Below, piece by piece: positions 35,294 to 45,202 of a stretch of 64,000 nt of DNA. The notes under the pieces were generated by a model that saw only the letters and a program-made list of their open reading frames with translations, made no database searches and had not been told where the DNA came from. The position numbers and the translations under genes were made by a program. The DNA is from Haloferax gibbonsii ATCC 33959 (GTDB lineage Archaea; Halobacteriota; Halobacteria; Halobacteriales; Haloferacaceae). Where the stretch lies: contig NZ_AOLJ01000015.1 in NCBI RefSeq assembly GCF_000336775.1, positions 62,001 through 126,000 of the forward strand, written 5' to 3'. Numbering within the stretch: the first letter of the stretch is position 1; every line of letters starts with the position of its first letter.

Positions 35294-36127
35294 ATGGCTG
35301 AATCTTACTCCGAGGGGCGAACCGGCGACGGTGAGTACCAAGAGCAGTTTTTGAACGACAAAACGCTCAGACGACTGGGCGCGGCCATCGCGGGGCTATT
35401 CACGCTCGGAGTCGGCGGATTCATCGCGGCGATTATCTTCACCCAGGTCGATTTCGAACTCTTCGTGGAGATCATCCACCCGCAGTTCGTCAACGCGTTC
35501 CTGCGAGTGCTCGCCATCATCCTCGTCGGGAGTCTGTTGTCCGTTACCGCGGGCATCTTCGTCGGACTCGGTCGGGTGTCGAACACGGGGTTCACGAACG
35601 CCGTCGCGACCGCCTACGTCGAGTTCTTCCGCGGGACGCCGCTTCTGTTCCAGTTGCTCGTCATCTACGTCGGGATTCCGGCGTTCTGGCCGCCGGGGCA
35701 GTTCCCTATCTCCAACTGGCAGTACCCTACAGCCATCATTGGGCTGACGCTCAACCACGCCGCCTACGTCGGCGAGGCCGTCCGCGGCGGCATCGACGCC
35801 GTCCCGGAGGGACAGATGGAGGCCGCCCGCTCGCTCGGGATGTCCTACGTGCAGGGCATGCGCGAGGTCGTCCTGCCGCAGGCGTGGCGCAACGCGCTCG
35901 CCGCCATCGGCAACGACCAGGTCATCCTCGTGAAGGACACCTCGCTCCTGACGGTCATCGCCGTTCCGGAACTCATCAGCGCGTTTCGCAACGTCAACTC
36001 GACCACGTTCGACCCGTGGACGCCGATTATCCTCGTCGCCATCGCCTATCTCATGATTACGGTTCCGCTCGGCAAAATCGTCAGCTACCTCGAAGCCCGC
36101 TCGGACTGGGGGGGTGACCGCCGATGA
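35294..36127 (+). CDS. Amino acid ABC transporter permease (HisM/GlnP type)
   Basis: A 277-residue membrane protein with an N-terminal polar extension of about 30 residues and five or six helices. [20 protein letters not shown] and [20 protein letters not shown] are the family-specific motifs, the second being the EAA loop that contacts the ATPase. Only one permease gene is present, so it should act as a homodimer. It overlaps the ATPase start by four bases. Confidence 0.95.
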   Translation: MAESYSEGRTGDGEYQEQFLNDKTLRRLGAAIAGLFTLGVGGFIAAIIFTQVDFELFVEIIHPQFVNAFLRVLAIILVGSLLSVTAGIFVGLGRVSNTGFTNAVATAYVEFFRGTPLLFQLLVIYVGIPAFWPPGQFPISNWQYPTAIIGLTLNHAAYVGEAVRGGIDAVPEGQMEAARSLGMSYVQGMREVVLPQAWRNALAAIGNDQVILVKDTSLLTVIAVPELISAFRNVNSTTFDPWTPIILVAIAYLMITVPLGKIVSYLEARSDWGGDRR

Positions 36128-36852
36128 GTCTCCTCGAATTCGACGAGGTTGACAAGTACTTCGGCGAGACGCACGTCCTGAAAGACGTCGACCTCGACGT
36201 CGAAGAGGGCGAAGTGTGCGTCATCATCGGCCCCTCGGGGTCCGGGAAATCGACGCTCCTCCGCTGTGCGAACCGCCTCGAAGAGATTCAGGACGGCGAG
36301 ATTCGACTTGAAGGCCAGTCCATCTCCGCGGAGGACGCGGACATCAACCGCCTGCGCCAGCGCATCGGCATGGTGTTCCAGAGCTTCAACCTCTTTCCGC
36401 ACAAGACGGCGCGGGAGAACGTGACGCTCGCCCCGACGAAGGTCAAGGGTCTCAAGAAAGGCGACGCCGAGCGTCGCGCCGACGAACTGCTCGACCGCGT
36501 CGGCCTCCGCGCGCAGTCGAACTCCTACCCGAACCAGCTCTCGGGCGGCCAGCAACAGCGCGTCGCCATCGCCCGCGCGCTCGCGATGGACCCGCACGTG
36601 ATGCTGTTCGACGAGGTCACGAGCGCGCTCGACCCCGAACTCGTCGGGGAGGTGCTCGACGTGATGCACGACCTCGCCGAGGAGGGCATGACGATGCTCG
36701 TCGTCACCCACGAGATGGGCTTCGCCCGCGAGGTCGGCGACCGCATCGTCCTCATGGCCGACGGCAAAGTCGTCGAGGACTCGCCGCCCGAGGTGTTCTT
36801 CGAGAACCCGAAGACCGACCGCGGCAAGCAGTTCCTCTCGAAACTGCTCTGA
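36124..36852 (+). CDS. Amino acid ABC transporter ATP-binding protein (GlnQ type)
   Basis: A 242-residue ATPase. Walker [11 protein letters not shown]-loop [14 protein letters not shown], signature [15 protein letters not shown], Walker [12 protein letters not shown] and switch VVTHEMGFA are all intact. Glu follows the Walker B Asp ([10 protein letters not shown]), typical of the polar amino acid subfamily. It ends the operon. Confidence 0.96.
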   Translation: MSLLEFDEVDKYFGETHVLKDVDLDVEEGEVCVIIGPSGSGKSTLLRCANRLEEIQDGEIRLEGQSISAEDADINRLRQRIGMVFQSFNLFPHKTARENVTLAPTKVKGLKKGDAERRADELLDRVGLRAQSNSYPNQLSGGQQQRVAIARALAMDPHVMLFDEVTSALDPELVGEVLDVMHDLAEEGMTMLVVTHEMGFAREVGDRIVLMADGKVVEDSPPEVFFENPKTDRGKQFLSKLL

Positions 36853-36922
36853 GCCGGGGTAGCCGGGCACACACCCGGATTCTTCCAACAAGCTTATCCC
36901 CCGAAACGCCGCTTGCTGCGGC

Positions 36923-37153
36923 ATGAACTACGCTCCCCGCGAATTCAGTCACGAACCGCCCGATTGCGAACACACCAAGGCCGTTCTCTTCTGTCAGACC
37001 TGCGGTCGCGCCGCCGGTATCGACGAGTGGCCCGAACAGACGCACGACGGCCGGACGGTCCGACTCGACTGCCCGGACTGCGGCGAGGTCGTCTGGCGCG
37101 GACTGGACGACGAGGCGACCGAAGAACGTCGAGCGCCGACGCCGACGCCCTGA
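36923..37153 (+). CDS. Small zinc-ribbon protein
   Basis: A 76-residue protein with Cys pairs FCQTCGRAAG and LDCPDCGEVVW, about 30 residues apart, forming a probable zinc ribbon, plus an extra Cys/His (DCEHTK). The tail is acidic and Pro-rich. TATA-like aagcttatcc lies about 30 bases upstream. Small zinc-finger proteins are common in haloarchaea and some bind DNA or proteins; no function is known here. Confidence 0.75.
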   Translation: MNYAPREFSHEPPDCEHTKAVLFCQTCGRAAGIDEWPEQTHDGRTVRLDCPDCGEVVWRGLDDEATEERRAPTPTP

Positions 37154-37190
37154 GCCGGCACCGAGCGTCCGAACCGACGACAGCCCTGTT

Positions 37191-38252
37191 TTACGGAACC
37201 ATCACTTCGACGCCGACGGTGTCGTAGTCGGTCATCGCGGCCAGCCGCTCGGGAACCTCGTCGAGCGAGACGGTCTTCGTCACGAGCGACCCGGGGTCGA
37301 CCGCGTCCGACGCGAGCAGCGAGAGCAGGTCGTCCGCACTCGTCGGCGGCATCCCGCGCGCGCCGAGGAACGACACCTCGTGTCTCGTCATCCAGTCGGT
37401 CGGCAGCGACACGTTCCCCTTTTCGGCCTCGGTCGTCAGGCCGACCTGCACGTGCGAGCCCCGCGGCCGGACCGACCGGACCGAGTTCCGACAGGTCTCC
37501 GCGACGCCGAGCGCGTCGAGCGAGACGTGCGCCCCGCCGTCGGTCAGCCCCCGGATGGCCTCGACCGGGTCCTCCGTGGAGCCGTTGACGACGGCGTCCG
37601 CACCGAGGTCGGCGGCCGCATCCAGCGCGGAGTCGCGCACGTCGACGGCGACGACGCGCGCGCCGAGGACGTTCGCCACCTGAATCGCAGAGAGGCCGAC
37701 GCCGCCACAACCGTGGACGGCGACCCACTGCCCCGCGCGGAGACCGGCGCGGGCGTCGAGGGCGTTGTAGGCGGTCATGAACCGGCAGCCGAGCGCGGCC
37801 ACGTCGGTCGGCGAGACGCCCTCGGGGAGCCGAATCGCGTTGTAATCGGCGGAGGGGAGATGCACCAAGTCGGCGAACGCGCCCTGCGCGGAGAGTTCGA
37901 AGCCGAGGGCGTTGGGGTGGTCGCCCGTGCAGACGTTGCCGTGGCCGGTCCGACAGTAGCCGCACGAACCGCACGCGAGGTTGAACGGCAAGGCGACGCG
38001 GTCGCCCTCCGCAATTGTCTCGACGCGCTCGCCGACTTCGACGACGCGGCCCGCGGGCTCGTGACCGAGAATCTGTCCGGACGGAACCGCGTCGTTTGCC
38101 CACTCGCCGTGGCCCATCCACGAGTGCCAGTCGCTCCGGCAGATGCCGCAGGCCTCGACCTCGACGACGACGCCGTCGGGGTCGCACGTCGGGTCGGGGA
38201 CTTCGGTCACGTCGAGCGGTTCACCGTGTTCGCGGAGGACTGCGGCTCTCAT
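37191..38252 (-). CDS. Zinc-dependent alcohol dehydrogenase family protein
   Basis: A 353-residue medium-chain dehydrogenase. The catalytic zinc ligands are Cys in EACGICRSDWH and His in GHEPAG. The structural zinc site has four Cys in CGSCGYCRTGHGNVC. The NAD(P) Rossmann motif is GCGGVGLSAIQ, followed by Asp in VVAVDV, which suggests NAD preference. The substrate is unknown. It lies alone, convergent with the zinc-ribbon gene. Confidence 0.93.
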   Translation of the reverse strand: MRAAVLREHGEPLDVTEVPDPTCDPDGVVVEVEACGICRSDWHSWMGHGEWANDAVPSGQILGHEPAGRVVEVGERVETIAEGDRVALPFNLACGSCGYCRTGHGNVCTGDHPNALGFELSAQGAFADLVHLPSADYNAIRLPEGVSPTDVAALGCRFMTAYNALDARAGLRAGQWVAVHGCGGVGLSAIQVANVLGARVVAVDVRDSALDAAADLGADAVVNGSTEDPVEAIRGLTDGGAHVSLDALGVAETCRNSVRSVRPRGSHVQVGLTTEAEKGNVSLPTDWMTRHEVSFLGARGMPPTSADDLLSLLASDAVDPGSLVTKTVSLDEVPERLAAMTDYDTVGVEVMVP

Positions 38253-38361
38253 ACGCGCGGTTCGTCGGGCGGCCCCAAAAAGCTCCGCGTGGCGTCAATC
38301 TCGGGCGGCGGGAAGCGGTGGAAACGCGGCGGAATCGCGCGGGGACGCAGCGAACAGTCCC

Positions 38362-39825
38362 TCAGAAGAAGTCGTCGAGGCCGGACTGCCCGTCGTCGGT
38401 CGAGGCGTCGGACTCGTCGCTCTCGGTCGACTCGTCGGCGTCGGCGTCCCGGTCGAGCACGTCGTCGGAGCCGCCACCATCGCCGTCGGCGGCCGCGGCG
38501 TCGCCCTCGATGGCCACATCCTCCATCCCGGCGAACGCGCCGCCGGCGTGTGCCTCGACCAGTTCCTCGCGGAGTTCGCCGGCGTCCTCGACGATGGACT
38601 GGACCTTGTTCGTCGTCTCGCCGCTCCCGGTGACGAAAGAGACGTGGGACTCGTCGAACTCGTAGTAGGCGGCCATGGCGACGGTCAGCTCGCGGGGCTT
38701 GCAGTGGTGGGTGATAGCCGAGAGGTACGGGAGGACCTCGCGGCGGGCGGTCGCCATGCTGAAGCCGCCCTGTTCCGCGATTTTTCGGACGACCGTGTCG
38801 CGGGTCTTGTCGCGGGTCGAGCGGTAGGGCGCGCCGCCGTAACGCGTCCACCCGCCGCGGGTCCGGTCGCGGGAGGCCGCGACGCCGGCGGCGAGGTTGT
38901 CGGTCGCGTAGCGCCAGTAGGAGTAGTTCTGCGTGGCGCGCACGCGGCCGAGCCAGCGGTCGGCGTTGGCGAGGAAGTCGTAGGCGCGGGCGAGTTCGTC
39001 GGGTTCGTAGACGAGCGAGACCTTGTCCTCGACCCACTTCGTGAGGTCGTCGGGCGTCTCGTCCACGTCGTAGGCGGTGTAGAGCGCCTCCTGTGCGGAC
39101 TTTTCTTTGAGGACGGCGTCGAGGAACTCGAACAGGCCGACGGAGCGGTCGCGGTCGCCCATGACCACGTCCTCCTCGGTGATTTCCTCGCGGCCCTCGG
39201 CGATGGCCTGCAGGTCGTTGACGGCCGACCGCAGGTCGCCGCTGTTCATCTCGGCGATGCGGTCGAGGGCGTCGGACTCGAACGCCAGCCCCTCCTTGCG
39301 GCAGATGTCGCGGAGGACGGGGACGATAGAGCGGGCGGACACGTCGCGGAACTCGATTTCCTGACAGGCGTTCCGAAGCCCGCGGCTCATGTCGTAGAAC
39401 TCGTTTGCGATGAGGACGATGGGCTGGCTCGACGACTTGACGAGCCGGGTGACGGCGCTGGCCCCGCCGCGGTCGTAGTTGCCGTGGATGTTGTCGGCCT
39501 CGTCGAGGATGACCAACTGCCGGGTGGACGTGCCCGCGGAGGAACCGGCGAGCGTCGCGTTCTTGGCGGCGCGGCCGGCGAAGCGTTCGATGACGTCGCC
39601 GGTCCGCTGGTCCGACGCGTTCAGCTCGACCGTCTCCCAGCCCATGTCGGCGGCGAGCGCGTGGGCCGCGGAGGTCTTTCCGATGCCCGGGCTCCCGTGG
39701 ACGACGACGGCCTCCCGGTGGTCGTCCCACGTCTTGGCCCACTCCGCGAGGGCGTCGCGGGCCTTGTTGTTGCCGCGGACCTCGGAGAGCGTCGATGGGC
39801 GGTACTTCTCCGTCCAGTCTACCAT
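38362..39825 (-). CDS. rfcL: Replication factor C large subunit
   Basis: The large subunit of the clamp loader that opens PCNA on DNA. It has 487 residues. AAA+ domain: VDWTEKYRPSTLSEVRGN, Walker A HGSPGIGKTSAAHAL, Walker B LVILDEADNIHG and sensor 1 IANEF. The collar domain follows. An acidic, low-complexity linker (about 425-475) leads to a C-terminal QSGLDDFF, a PCNA-interacting PIP box. The start at 39825 is preferred because the extended ORF upstream lacks protein-like composition. Confidence 0.96.
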   Translation of the reverse strand: MVDWTEKYRPSTLSEVRGNNKARDALAEWAKTWDDHREAVVVHGSPGIGKTSAAHALAADMGWETVELNASDQRTGDVIERFAGRAAKNATLAGSSAGTSTRQLVILDEADNIHGNYDRGGASAVTRLVKSSSQPIVLIANEFYDMSRGLRNACQEIEFRDVSARSIVPVLRDICRKEGLAFESDALDRIAEMNSGDLRSAVNDLQAIAEGREEITEEDVVMGDRDRSVGLFEFLDAVLKEKSAQEALYTAYDVDETPDDLTKWVEDKVSLVYEPDELARAYDFLANADRWLGRVRATQNYSYWRYATDNLAAGVAASRDRTRGGWTRYGGAPYRSTRDKTRDTVVRKIAEQGGFSMATARREVLPYLSAITHHCKPRELTVAMAAYYEFDESHVSFVTGSGETTNKVQSIVEDAGELREELVEAHAGGAFAGMEDVAIEGDAAAADGDGGGSDDVLDRDADADESTESDESDASTDDGQSGLDDFF

Positions 39826-39890
39826 TACCGGAAGGAGGACCGAGGCGCGTTTAGTGGTTGCGGAGCGCCGCGCACTGGGCGGACGCGGAC

Positions 39891-40283
39891 TCACCACGCC
39901 GCCCGCCGCGCCCGGTTCCGGGCGTCGACGAGCGACCACCCGAGCGCCGCGAGCGTGGTGAGACAGACGACGAACAGCGCCACGACGACGCCGACTCGTC
40001 CGACACCGGCGTAGTAGCCGGCGCTGTCGATGACGCCGGCGAACAGCAGACCGAAGGCGACGAGGCTGAGCGGCCGCGCCCACAGCTGGCTCCGAACGAG
40101 TCCGACGCCCGTCGCCAGAAGCGACACGCCGGTCAGGCCGCCCAACACGAGCGACGCGAACAGCGCGAACGGGTCGGTCCGCGGCTCCATGACGGGTCCG
40201 CGCTCGACGGTCAACACCCAGATAGCGAGCGTCACGGCTCCCATGACGAGCGCGTAGCCGCCGACCGTTCGCTCCCAGTCCAT
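39891..40283 (-). CDS. Hypothetical four-helix membrane protein
   Basis: 130 residues with hydrophobic segments near 8-25, 40-60, 70-90 and 95-117 and a basic C-terminus (DARNRARRAAW). The start MDWERTVGGYAL is clean. No motif recognised. It follows the opposite-strand regulatory region before the acetyltransferase pair and lies 65 bases before rfcL. Confidence 0.7.
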   Translation of the reverse strand: MDWERTVGGYALVMGAVTLAIWVLTVERGPVMEPRTDPFALFASLVLGGLTGVSLLATGVGLVRSQLWARPLSLVAFGLLFAGVIDSAGYYAGVGRVGVVVALFVVCLTTLAALGWSLVDARNRARRAAW

Positions 40284-40481
40284 AGCGACTCCCTTCTGTC
40301 AGACGCGCTCCGGCCACAAATACGCATCTCCGCGTTCTCGCGCGGGAGAACGTGTGTGCGACCGGAACGTGTTCGAATCCGACTGCTCTGTCGGCCGCGG
40401 CCGCTCGCCGGACACTGTCCCGTGCCGACACGTGTCAATGTTCAGAAAACTTATTAGCGCCCTCCGAGTGGACTCCGTTCC

Positions 40482-41120
40482 ATGTTTCCCGACGAAATCG
40501 TGACCCCGCGGCTCAGGCTCCGCGCCCTGTCGCGGGAGGTCGTCGACCCGTTGGACGCGTACGAACACTTCGCCGCCTCGCGGTCGGACACCATCGAAGA
40601 GGAGACCGAGTTCGTCACGTGGGGCCCCCACGAGACGCCCAAGGAGACGCTGGACTTCCTCGAACAGGCCGGAGAGGGCCACGAGTCCGCCGAAAACGCT
40701 ATCTACGCCGTCTTCCCGCGCGACGGCGAGGACGGCGCGGGCGAGTTCGCGGGCACCGCCGGCTTCAACCCCGAGTGGGACAAGCGCCGGGCCGTCTTCG
40801 GCATGTGGCTCCGAAAGGAGTTCTGGGGCCGCGGCTACTCGGGCGAGCGCGCGGCCGCGTTCTTCGCCGCCGTCTTCGACGTGCTCGACCTCGAGGTCGC
40901 GCTCGCGTACGCCATGCCCGAAAACGAGGCGTCGTGTCGAGCCATCGAGAGGTACACCGACCGTTTCGGCGGGCAGGAAGACGGGCTGTTCCCCAACGAA
41001 ACCGTCGACGCCGACGGGACGCCGCGCGACGTTCGCGGCTGGTCCGTGACCCGCGAACAGTGGGAAGACGCGACGGGCGGCGACTACGACGCCGAGTTCC
41101 GCTGGGAGGGTCGCGAGTGA
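40482..41120 (+). CDS. GNAT family N-acetyltransferase (RimJ-like), first of pair
   Basis: A 212-residue acetyl-CoA-dependent transferase. The N-terminal IVTPRLRLRALSREVVD and the acetyl-CoA loop EFWGRGYSGERAAAFFAAV are typical of the RimJ/RimL subgroup that acetylates protein N-termini or small amines. The following ALAYAMPENEASCRAIERY is the usual motif B. It overlaps the next acetyltransferase by four bases and shares its order of motifs, so the two arose by duplication. Confidence 0.9.
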   Translation: MFPDEIVTPRLRLRALSREVVDPLDAYEHFAASRSDTIEEETEFVTWGPHETPKETLDFLEQAGEGHESAENAIYAVFPRDGEDGAGEFAGTAGFNPEWDKRRAVFGMWLRKEFWGRGYSGERAAAFFAAVFDVLDLEVALAYAMPENEASCRAIERYTDRFGGQEDGLFPNETVDADGTPRDVRGWSVTREQWEDATGGDYDAEFRWEGRE

Positions 41121-41764
41121 GCGAGCTCTTTCCCGAAGTCGTCGAGACGCCGCGGCTCCGACTGGTCGCCCGCCGCCCGAAGCACGTCGGCGTCCACGAG
41201 GCCTACGACCTGTGTTCGGCCCCCGAGATGGACGACGTGACCCGGTACATGCCGTGGTCGCGCCACGAGACGCCGAAGGTGACGAAGGACTTTCTCGACC
41301 GCGGGGAGTCGAGTTGGACCGACGCGGAGAGCGCCGACTACGCGATTATCCCGCGCGAGGGCGAGGAAGGTGCGGGCGAGATTGCGGGGTTCGGCGGCCT
41401 CCACACCGAGTGGGACCGCCGCGTGGGCGAACTCGGCCTGTGGCTCCGGCCGCGTCACTGGGGCCGCGGTTACTCGGGCGAGCGCGCCGCGGCGCTGGCG
41501 GCGCTCGCGTTCGACGCCTTCGACCTCGACGTCGTCTCGGTGTCGCACGTCGCGGACAACGAAAAGTCCCAGCGCGCCATCGAGAAGTACACGGCGGCGC
41601 TCGGCGGCGGCCTCGACGGCCGCGAGCGAAACAGCATCGTCATCGACGGCGACCCGGCCGACGAACTCCGCTACAGCGTCTCCCGCGAGGACTGGCTCGA
41701 CGCGACGGGCGGCGACTACGACGCCGAGTTCCGCTGGGACGTCGACCCCGACGACGTTCGCTGA
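41117..41764 (+). CDS. GNAT family N-acetyltransferase (RimJ-like), second of pair
   Basis: 215 residues, GTG start overlapping the preceding stop. It has VETPRLRLVARRPKHVG, the acetyl-CoA loop HWGRGYSGERAAALAALAF and the motif NEKSQRAIEKY. Both proteins end with the same WLDATGGDYDAEFRW-type segment (here DATGGDYDAEFRWDV), showing close paralogy. The substrates may differ, since the N-terminal halves are less alike. Confidence 0.9.
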   Translation: MSELFPEVVETPRLRLVARRPKHVGVHEAYDLCSAPEMDDVTRYMPWSRHETPKVTKDFLDRGESSWTDAESADYAIIPREGEEGAGEIAGFGGLHTEWDRRVGELGLWLRPRHWGRGYSGERAAALAALAFDAFDLDVVSVSHVADNEKSQRAIEKYTAALGGGLDGRERNSIVIDGDPADELRYSVSREDWLDATGGDYDAEFRWDVDPDDVR

Positions 41765-41771
41765 CCCCGAC

Positions 41772-42947
41772 TTATTCTCCGCCGGCGACCGCGCCGGCGA
41801 CGACGCGGCCGCCCTTCAGGACCGCCGCCGGATCGTTCAGCACCGTCAGGTCCGACAGCGGGTCGTCGTCGAAGACGAGCAGGTCGGCGTACGCGCCGGG
41901 TTCGACGACGCCGCAGTCGTCCAGCCCGACCGCGTCGGCGGCCGTCTCGGTCATCGCCCGGATGGCGTCCAGCGGCTCCATCGCGTGTTGCGCCATGAAC
42001 TGGACCTCGGAGGCGTTGCCGCCGTGGAAGTTGAACGGCGTGCCCGCGTCGGTGCCGCCCGCGATGCGGACGCCGGCCTCGGCGGCCAGTTTGAACGACT
42101 CGATGTGACGCTCGTAGACGGTCTCAGTCTTCGCCACGTCCTCCTTCGTCGCCGCCTCGGTGTTGCGGACGATGTGGTACGGCGCGGAGAGCGTCGGCAC
42201 GAGCGTCGCGTCGCGCTCCAAGAACAGGTCGATGGCCTCGTCGTCGAGGAACGTCCCGTGTTCGACCGTGTCGACGCCGGCCCGGATGGCCGCTTTCACG
42301 CCCTCCCCGCCGTGGGCGTGGGTCGCGGTGTGGACACCCCGCCGGTGGGCCTCGTCCACGAGCGCGTGGAGCTCCTCCTCGGTGAACGCCACCGCGCCGG
42401 GGTCGCTGCCGGGCGTCGTCACCCCGCCAGTCGTCATGAACTTGATGAAGTCGGCACCCAGTTTCACCTGCTCTCTGACGGCCTTTCGCGCCTCAGTCGC
42501 CCCGTCTATCTCGCGGCCCATGTGGTGGCCGTGGCCGCCGGTAATCGTTATCGACCGGCAGTTGGCGACCGTCCGCGGACCGGGCACGTCCCCGGCGTCG
42601 ATGGCGCGTTTCAGCGCCACGTCGATGTCTCGCGCGCCCATCACGCGAGCGCCCGTGACGCCCGCTTCGAGCGTCTTCCGAGCGTTTCGCGCCTCGACCA
42701 GCGTGAGTTCGGCGTCGGACATGCCGACCACGTCCTCGACGCTCCGCTCGCCCGACAAGGAGAAGTGGACGTGCGCGTCCACCAGTCCGGGGGTGACCGT
42801 CTTCCCGGCGAGGTCGACGACTCGCTCGTCCCCGCGGGGGTCGAGGTCGCCGACGGCCTCGATTCGCCCCGTCTCGGCGTCGGTTCGAACGTCCGCCTCG
42901 TCGATGACGCGGTCGCCGCGAATCACCCGTGGGCCCCGAAGTAACAT
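41772..42947 (-). CDS. Amidohydrolase family protein
   Basis: A 391-residue metal-dependent hydrolase. The metal-binding HxH lies in PGLVDAHVHFSLSGE. Lys in GADFIKFMTTGG is a candidate carbamylated or structural residue; further His are in HTATHAHGGEG and VDTVEHGT, and the Asp in AGGTDAGTPFN. A beta-sandwich of N- and C-terminal segments (VTPG; ADLLVFDDDPL) completes the fold. The layout is that of the imidazolonepropionase/Xaa-Pro dipeptidase-like subgroup; the substrate is not predictable. The start at 42947 is preferred to a longer reading. Confidence 0.9.
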   Translation of the reverse strand: MLLRGPRVIRGDRVIDEADVRTDAETGRIEAVGDLDPRGDERVVDLAGKTVTPGLVDAHVHFSLSGERSVEDVVGMSDAELTLVEARNARKTLEAGVTGARVMGARDIDVALKRAIDAGDVPGPRTVANCRSITITGGHGHHMGREIDGATEARKAVREQVKLGADFIKFMTTGGVTTPGSDPGAVAFTEEELHALVDEAHRRGVHTATHAHGGEGVKAAIRAGVDTVEHGTFLDDEAIDLFLERDATLVPTLSAPYHIVRNTEAATKEDVAKTETVYERHIESFKLAAEAGVRIAGGTDAGTPFNFHGGNASEVQFMAQHAMEPLDAIRAMTETAADAVGLDDCGVVEPGAYADLLVFDDDPLSDLTVLNDPAAVLKGGRVVAGAVAGGE

Positions 42948-43118
42948 GCCCGTCGCTATCGCACGGCGAGACTTGAACGTGACCCTCCGGTATTCGATGG
43001 CCGTCGGGCGGTCGCTGGACGCGTCGCCGCCATCACGTATCGGCATCGCGTACCGCGAGAGGCCCTCTCACGGCGGCCACGAGACATTTACGGGAGAACG
43101 ACAATCGCTTCCGACACG

Positions 43119-43700
43119 ATGTCAACGACACCTGAATCGACCCGCGGTTCCACACCATCGACGCTTCGGTCGGTCGGCAGCGGCGGCGTCGCCGGTCTCG
43201 GGGCGGCCCTCTTCGGCTACCTCGTGACCTACCTCCTCACCTCCTCGACCATCGAGAACTCGACGGCCAGCCAGGTGCTCGAAGCCCTCGGCTCCGACAT
43301 CTCGACGTGGAAGGTCGTCGGCTGGGTGTTCATGAGCGCCCACGGCGTGACCACGACGTTCCCCGGGCTGTTCGGGACGACCTCCTCCGCGAACCTCATC
43401 GAGAGCGTCGAGGCGTTCTCGCCGGTGCTCTACGTCGCGCCCGTGGTCGCGCTCCTCGCGGCGGGCGCGCTCGCGGCCGTCGTCAGCGGCGCGTCCTCGA
43501 CGCGGGCGGGCGCGCTGGCCGGCGCGGGAACCACCGTCGGCTACCTCGTCTTCGCGCTCGCGGGCATCGCGCTTTTCACCGTCACCGTCGGCGACGCGGC
43601 CGTCAGCCCCGACCCGGTCACGTCCGCGCTCCTCGCGGGCGTCGCGTACCCCGCGGTTCTCGGCACCGTCGGCGGCCTCGCGGCCACGGCGCTCCGGTAG
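43119..43700 (+). CDS. Hypothetical membrane protein, four helices
   Basis: 193 residues. A Ser/Thr-rich N-terminus precedes helices near 23-43, 100-122, 130-155 and 165-190, with a polar loop of about 55 residues after the first. Ala/Gly-rich; resembles haloarchaeal conserved membrane proteins but no named family is certain. Confidence 0.7.
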   Translation: MSTTPESTRGSTPSTLRSVGSGGVAGLGAALFGYLVTYLLTSSTIENSTASQVLEALGSDISTWKVVGWVFMSAHGVTTTFPGLFGTTSSANLIESVEAFSPVLYVAPVVALLAAGALAAVVSGASSTRAGALAGAGTTVGYLVFALAGIALFTVTVGDAAVSPDPVTSALLAGVAYPAVLGTVGGLAATALR

Positions 43701-43754
43701 TCGCGCCTGTCCGAGCGCTCGAATCTCCGTTCTCCGCTCCTCGCGTTCTTCGAC

Positions 43755-44333
43755 TCAGAGGTCGCGAGCGACGAGTTCGCCCCAGTGGTCGAAGCCGTAG
43801 CGGTCGTAGAACGCCCGCGCCCGGTCGTTCGCCTCGTCCACGTCGAGGACGATTCGGTCCAACGGGAGGTCCTGCGAGCGCGCGTGGTCCAGTACGGCCT
43901 CCATGAGTTCGTCGGCGACGCCCGTGCCGCGGTAGTCGGCGTCGAGGAACAGCTCGTTGAGGACGGCGGCGTCCCAGATGAACGTCATCTCCTCGGGGAG
44001 CGCGAAGGCGTAGCCCACGAGAGTCGCGTCGTCGCCGCGGTCGTCGTCGCCGTCATCGCCGTCGCTCTCGACGCCGCCATCACCGTCCCCACCACCCGAC
44101 ACCGCCTCCGCGACGACGACGCACCCGGGGTCGTCGCTCGCGCAGCGCTCGACCCACGAGAGGTAGCGCTCGCGGTAGTCGTCGGTGAGCTTCGCCTCGT
44201 AGGTGGTGAGCTTGTCGTCGCCGCCGGTTCCCTCGCCGATGCCGAGTTCGAACCCGCGTTTCAGTTCCCAGAACGCGGCCGCGTCGCCCGGTTCGTAGGG
44301 TCGCACCTCGACGCCGTCGGGTGTCTCGCTCAT
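43755..44333 (-). CDS. GNAT family N-acetyltransferase
   Basis: A 192-residue acetyltransferase. The acetyl-CoA loop is DADYRGTGVADELMEAVLDH, followed by IVLDVDEANDRARAFYDRYG, the classical motif A/B pair. An acidic Asp/Gly-rich insertion at about residues 75-105 interrupts the fold between strands and is probably a surface loop. The substrate is unknown. Confidence 0.88.
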   Translation of the reverse strand: MSETPDGVEVRPYEPGDAAAFWELKRGFELGIGEGTGGDDKLTTYEAKLTDDYRERYLSWVERCASDDPGCVVVAEAVSGGGDGDGGVESDGDDGDDDRGDDATLVGYAFALPEEMTFIWDAAVLNELFLDADYRGTGVADELMEAVLDHARSQDLPLDRIVLDVDEANDRARAFYDRYGFDHWGELVARDL

Positions 44334-44411
44334 GGACGCGGATGCGTCGCCATCGGTTATGAACGCTCGGAGTCGCGAGCCGCGGCCGCTCCCCCGTCCC
44401 GTTCCGACGAC

Positions 44412-45062
44412 TCACTCCGTCCGCCCGCGCAGGCGCTCCGAGAGGAGCCGACCGCCGACCACGCCCGCACCGAGGACGATGAGCATCAACTCCGTCCCCG
44501 ACGAGGCCAGCGGAGCGACCCGCTCGACGTTCTCGGGTTCCGCGCCCGGCGAGGGGTCGACGACGGTGCTGTAGTGGAGCGTCTCCGTCGTCGGCGGTGG
44601 CGACGCCGACGCCGGCCGTAGCTCGACGAACGTCTGGACGAACCCGCGCGTGCTCGACCACTCGGCGCGCCCGCTAATCGAGTAGAACGCGTCGTGCAGC
44701 GGGTAGAAGGCGTTGACGCCGTTTGTGAACAGGTCGGGGAAGATACCCCCACAGAGGAGCGCGGCGATGCCGACCCACGAGACCACGACGCCGCGAGCGC
44801 CCCACCGACCGCGAATCGCGGAGCGCTCGGGGTCACGAACCCGCGTGTCGTAGGCCACGACGGCGGCGAGGGCGAGCGGAAACAAGAGCGTGTGAAACAG
44901 CGCGCGGTGGCTGCCGGGCAGGAGCGTGCTGGTGAACGAGTCGAGGTCGGGGACCGCGGCGGCGGCGAGCGCGACGCCGACCGAGCGGGCGTCGAACCAG
45001 CGACCGAGGAGGGCGGCACCGACGAGTCCGCCGACCGCGACGTGGACGAGGGTCGATGGCAT
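44412..45062 (-). CDS. YdjM-like membrane-bound metal-dependent hydrolase family protein
   Basis: A 216-residue membrane protein. The N-terminus PSTLVHVAVGGLVGAAL, then PDLDSF and HRALFHTLLFPLAL, give the pattern of His/Asp residues of DUF457/YdjM proteins, with FPDLFTNGVNAFYPLHD as the last conserved motif. Four or five helices; the large C-terminal segment is polar, with a final helix. The family is linked to membrane or DNA-damage functions without a defined reaction. Confidence 0.8.
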   Translation of the reverse strand: MPSTLVHVAVGGLVGAALLGRWFDARSVGVALAAAAVPDLDSFTSTLLPGSHRALFHTLLFPLALAAVVAYDTRVRDPERSAIRGRWGARGVVVSWVGIAALLCGGIFPDLFTNGVNAFYPLHDAFYSISGRAEWSSTRGFVQTFVELRPASASPPPTTETLHYSTVVDPSPGAEPENVERVAPLASSGTELMLIVLGAGVVGGRLLSERLRGRTE

Positions 45063-45202
45063 ACCGCGTAGTGGTCGGGCGACGACCTTCAGGGTTCCCA
45101 CGGGGTTCGTCAGGCGACGACTACCACTTTCGACACCCTTTTGCGGGACACTCACGCACGTTGTCCCATGACTCACTCCTCGGTCGGACCGAGGTGTTCG
45201 CG

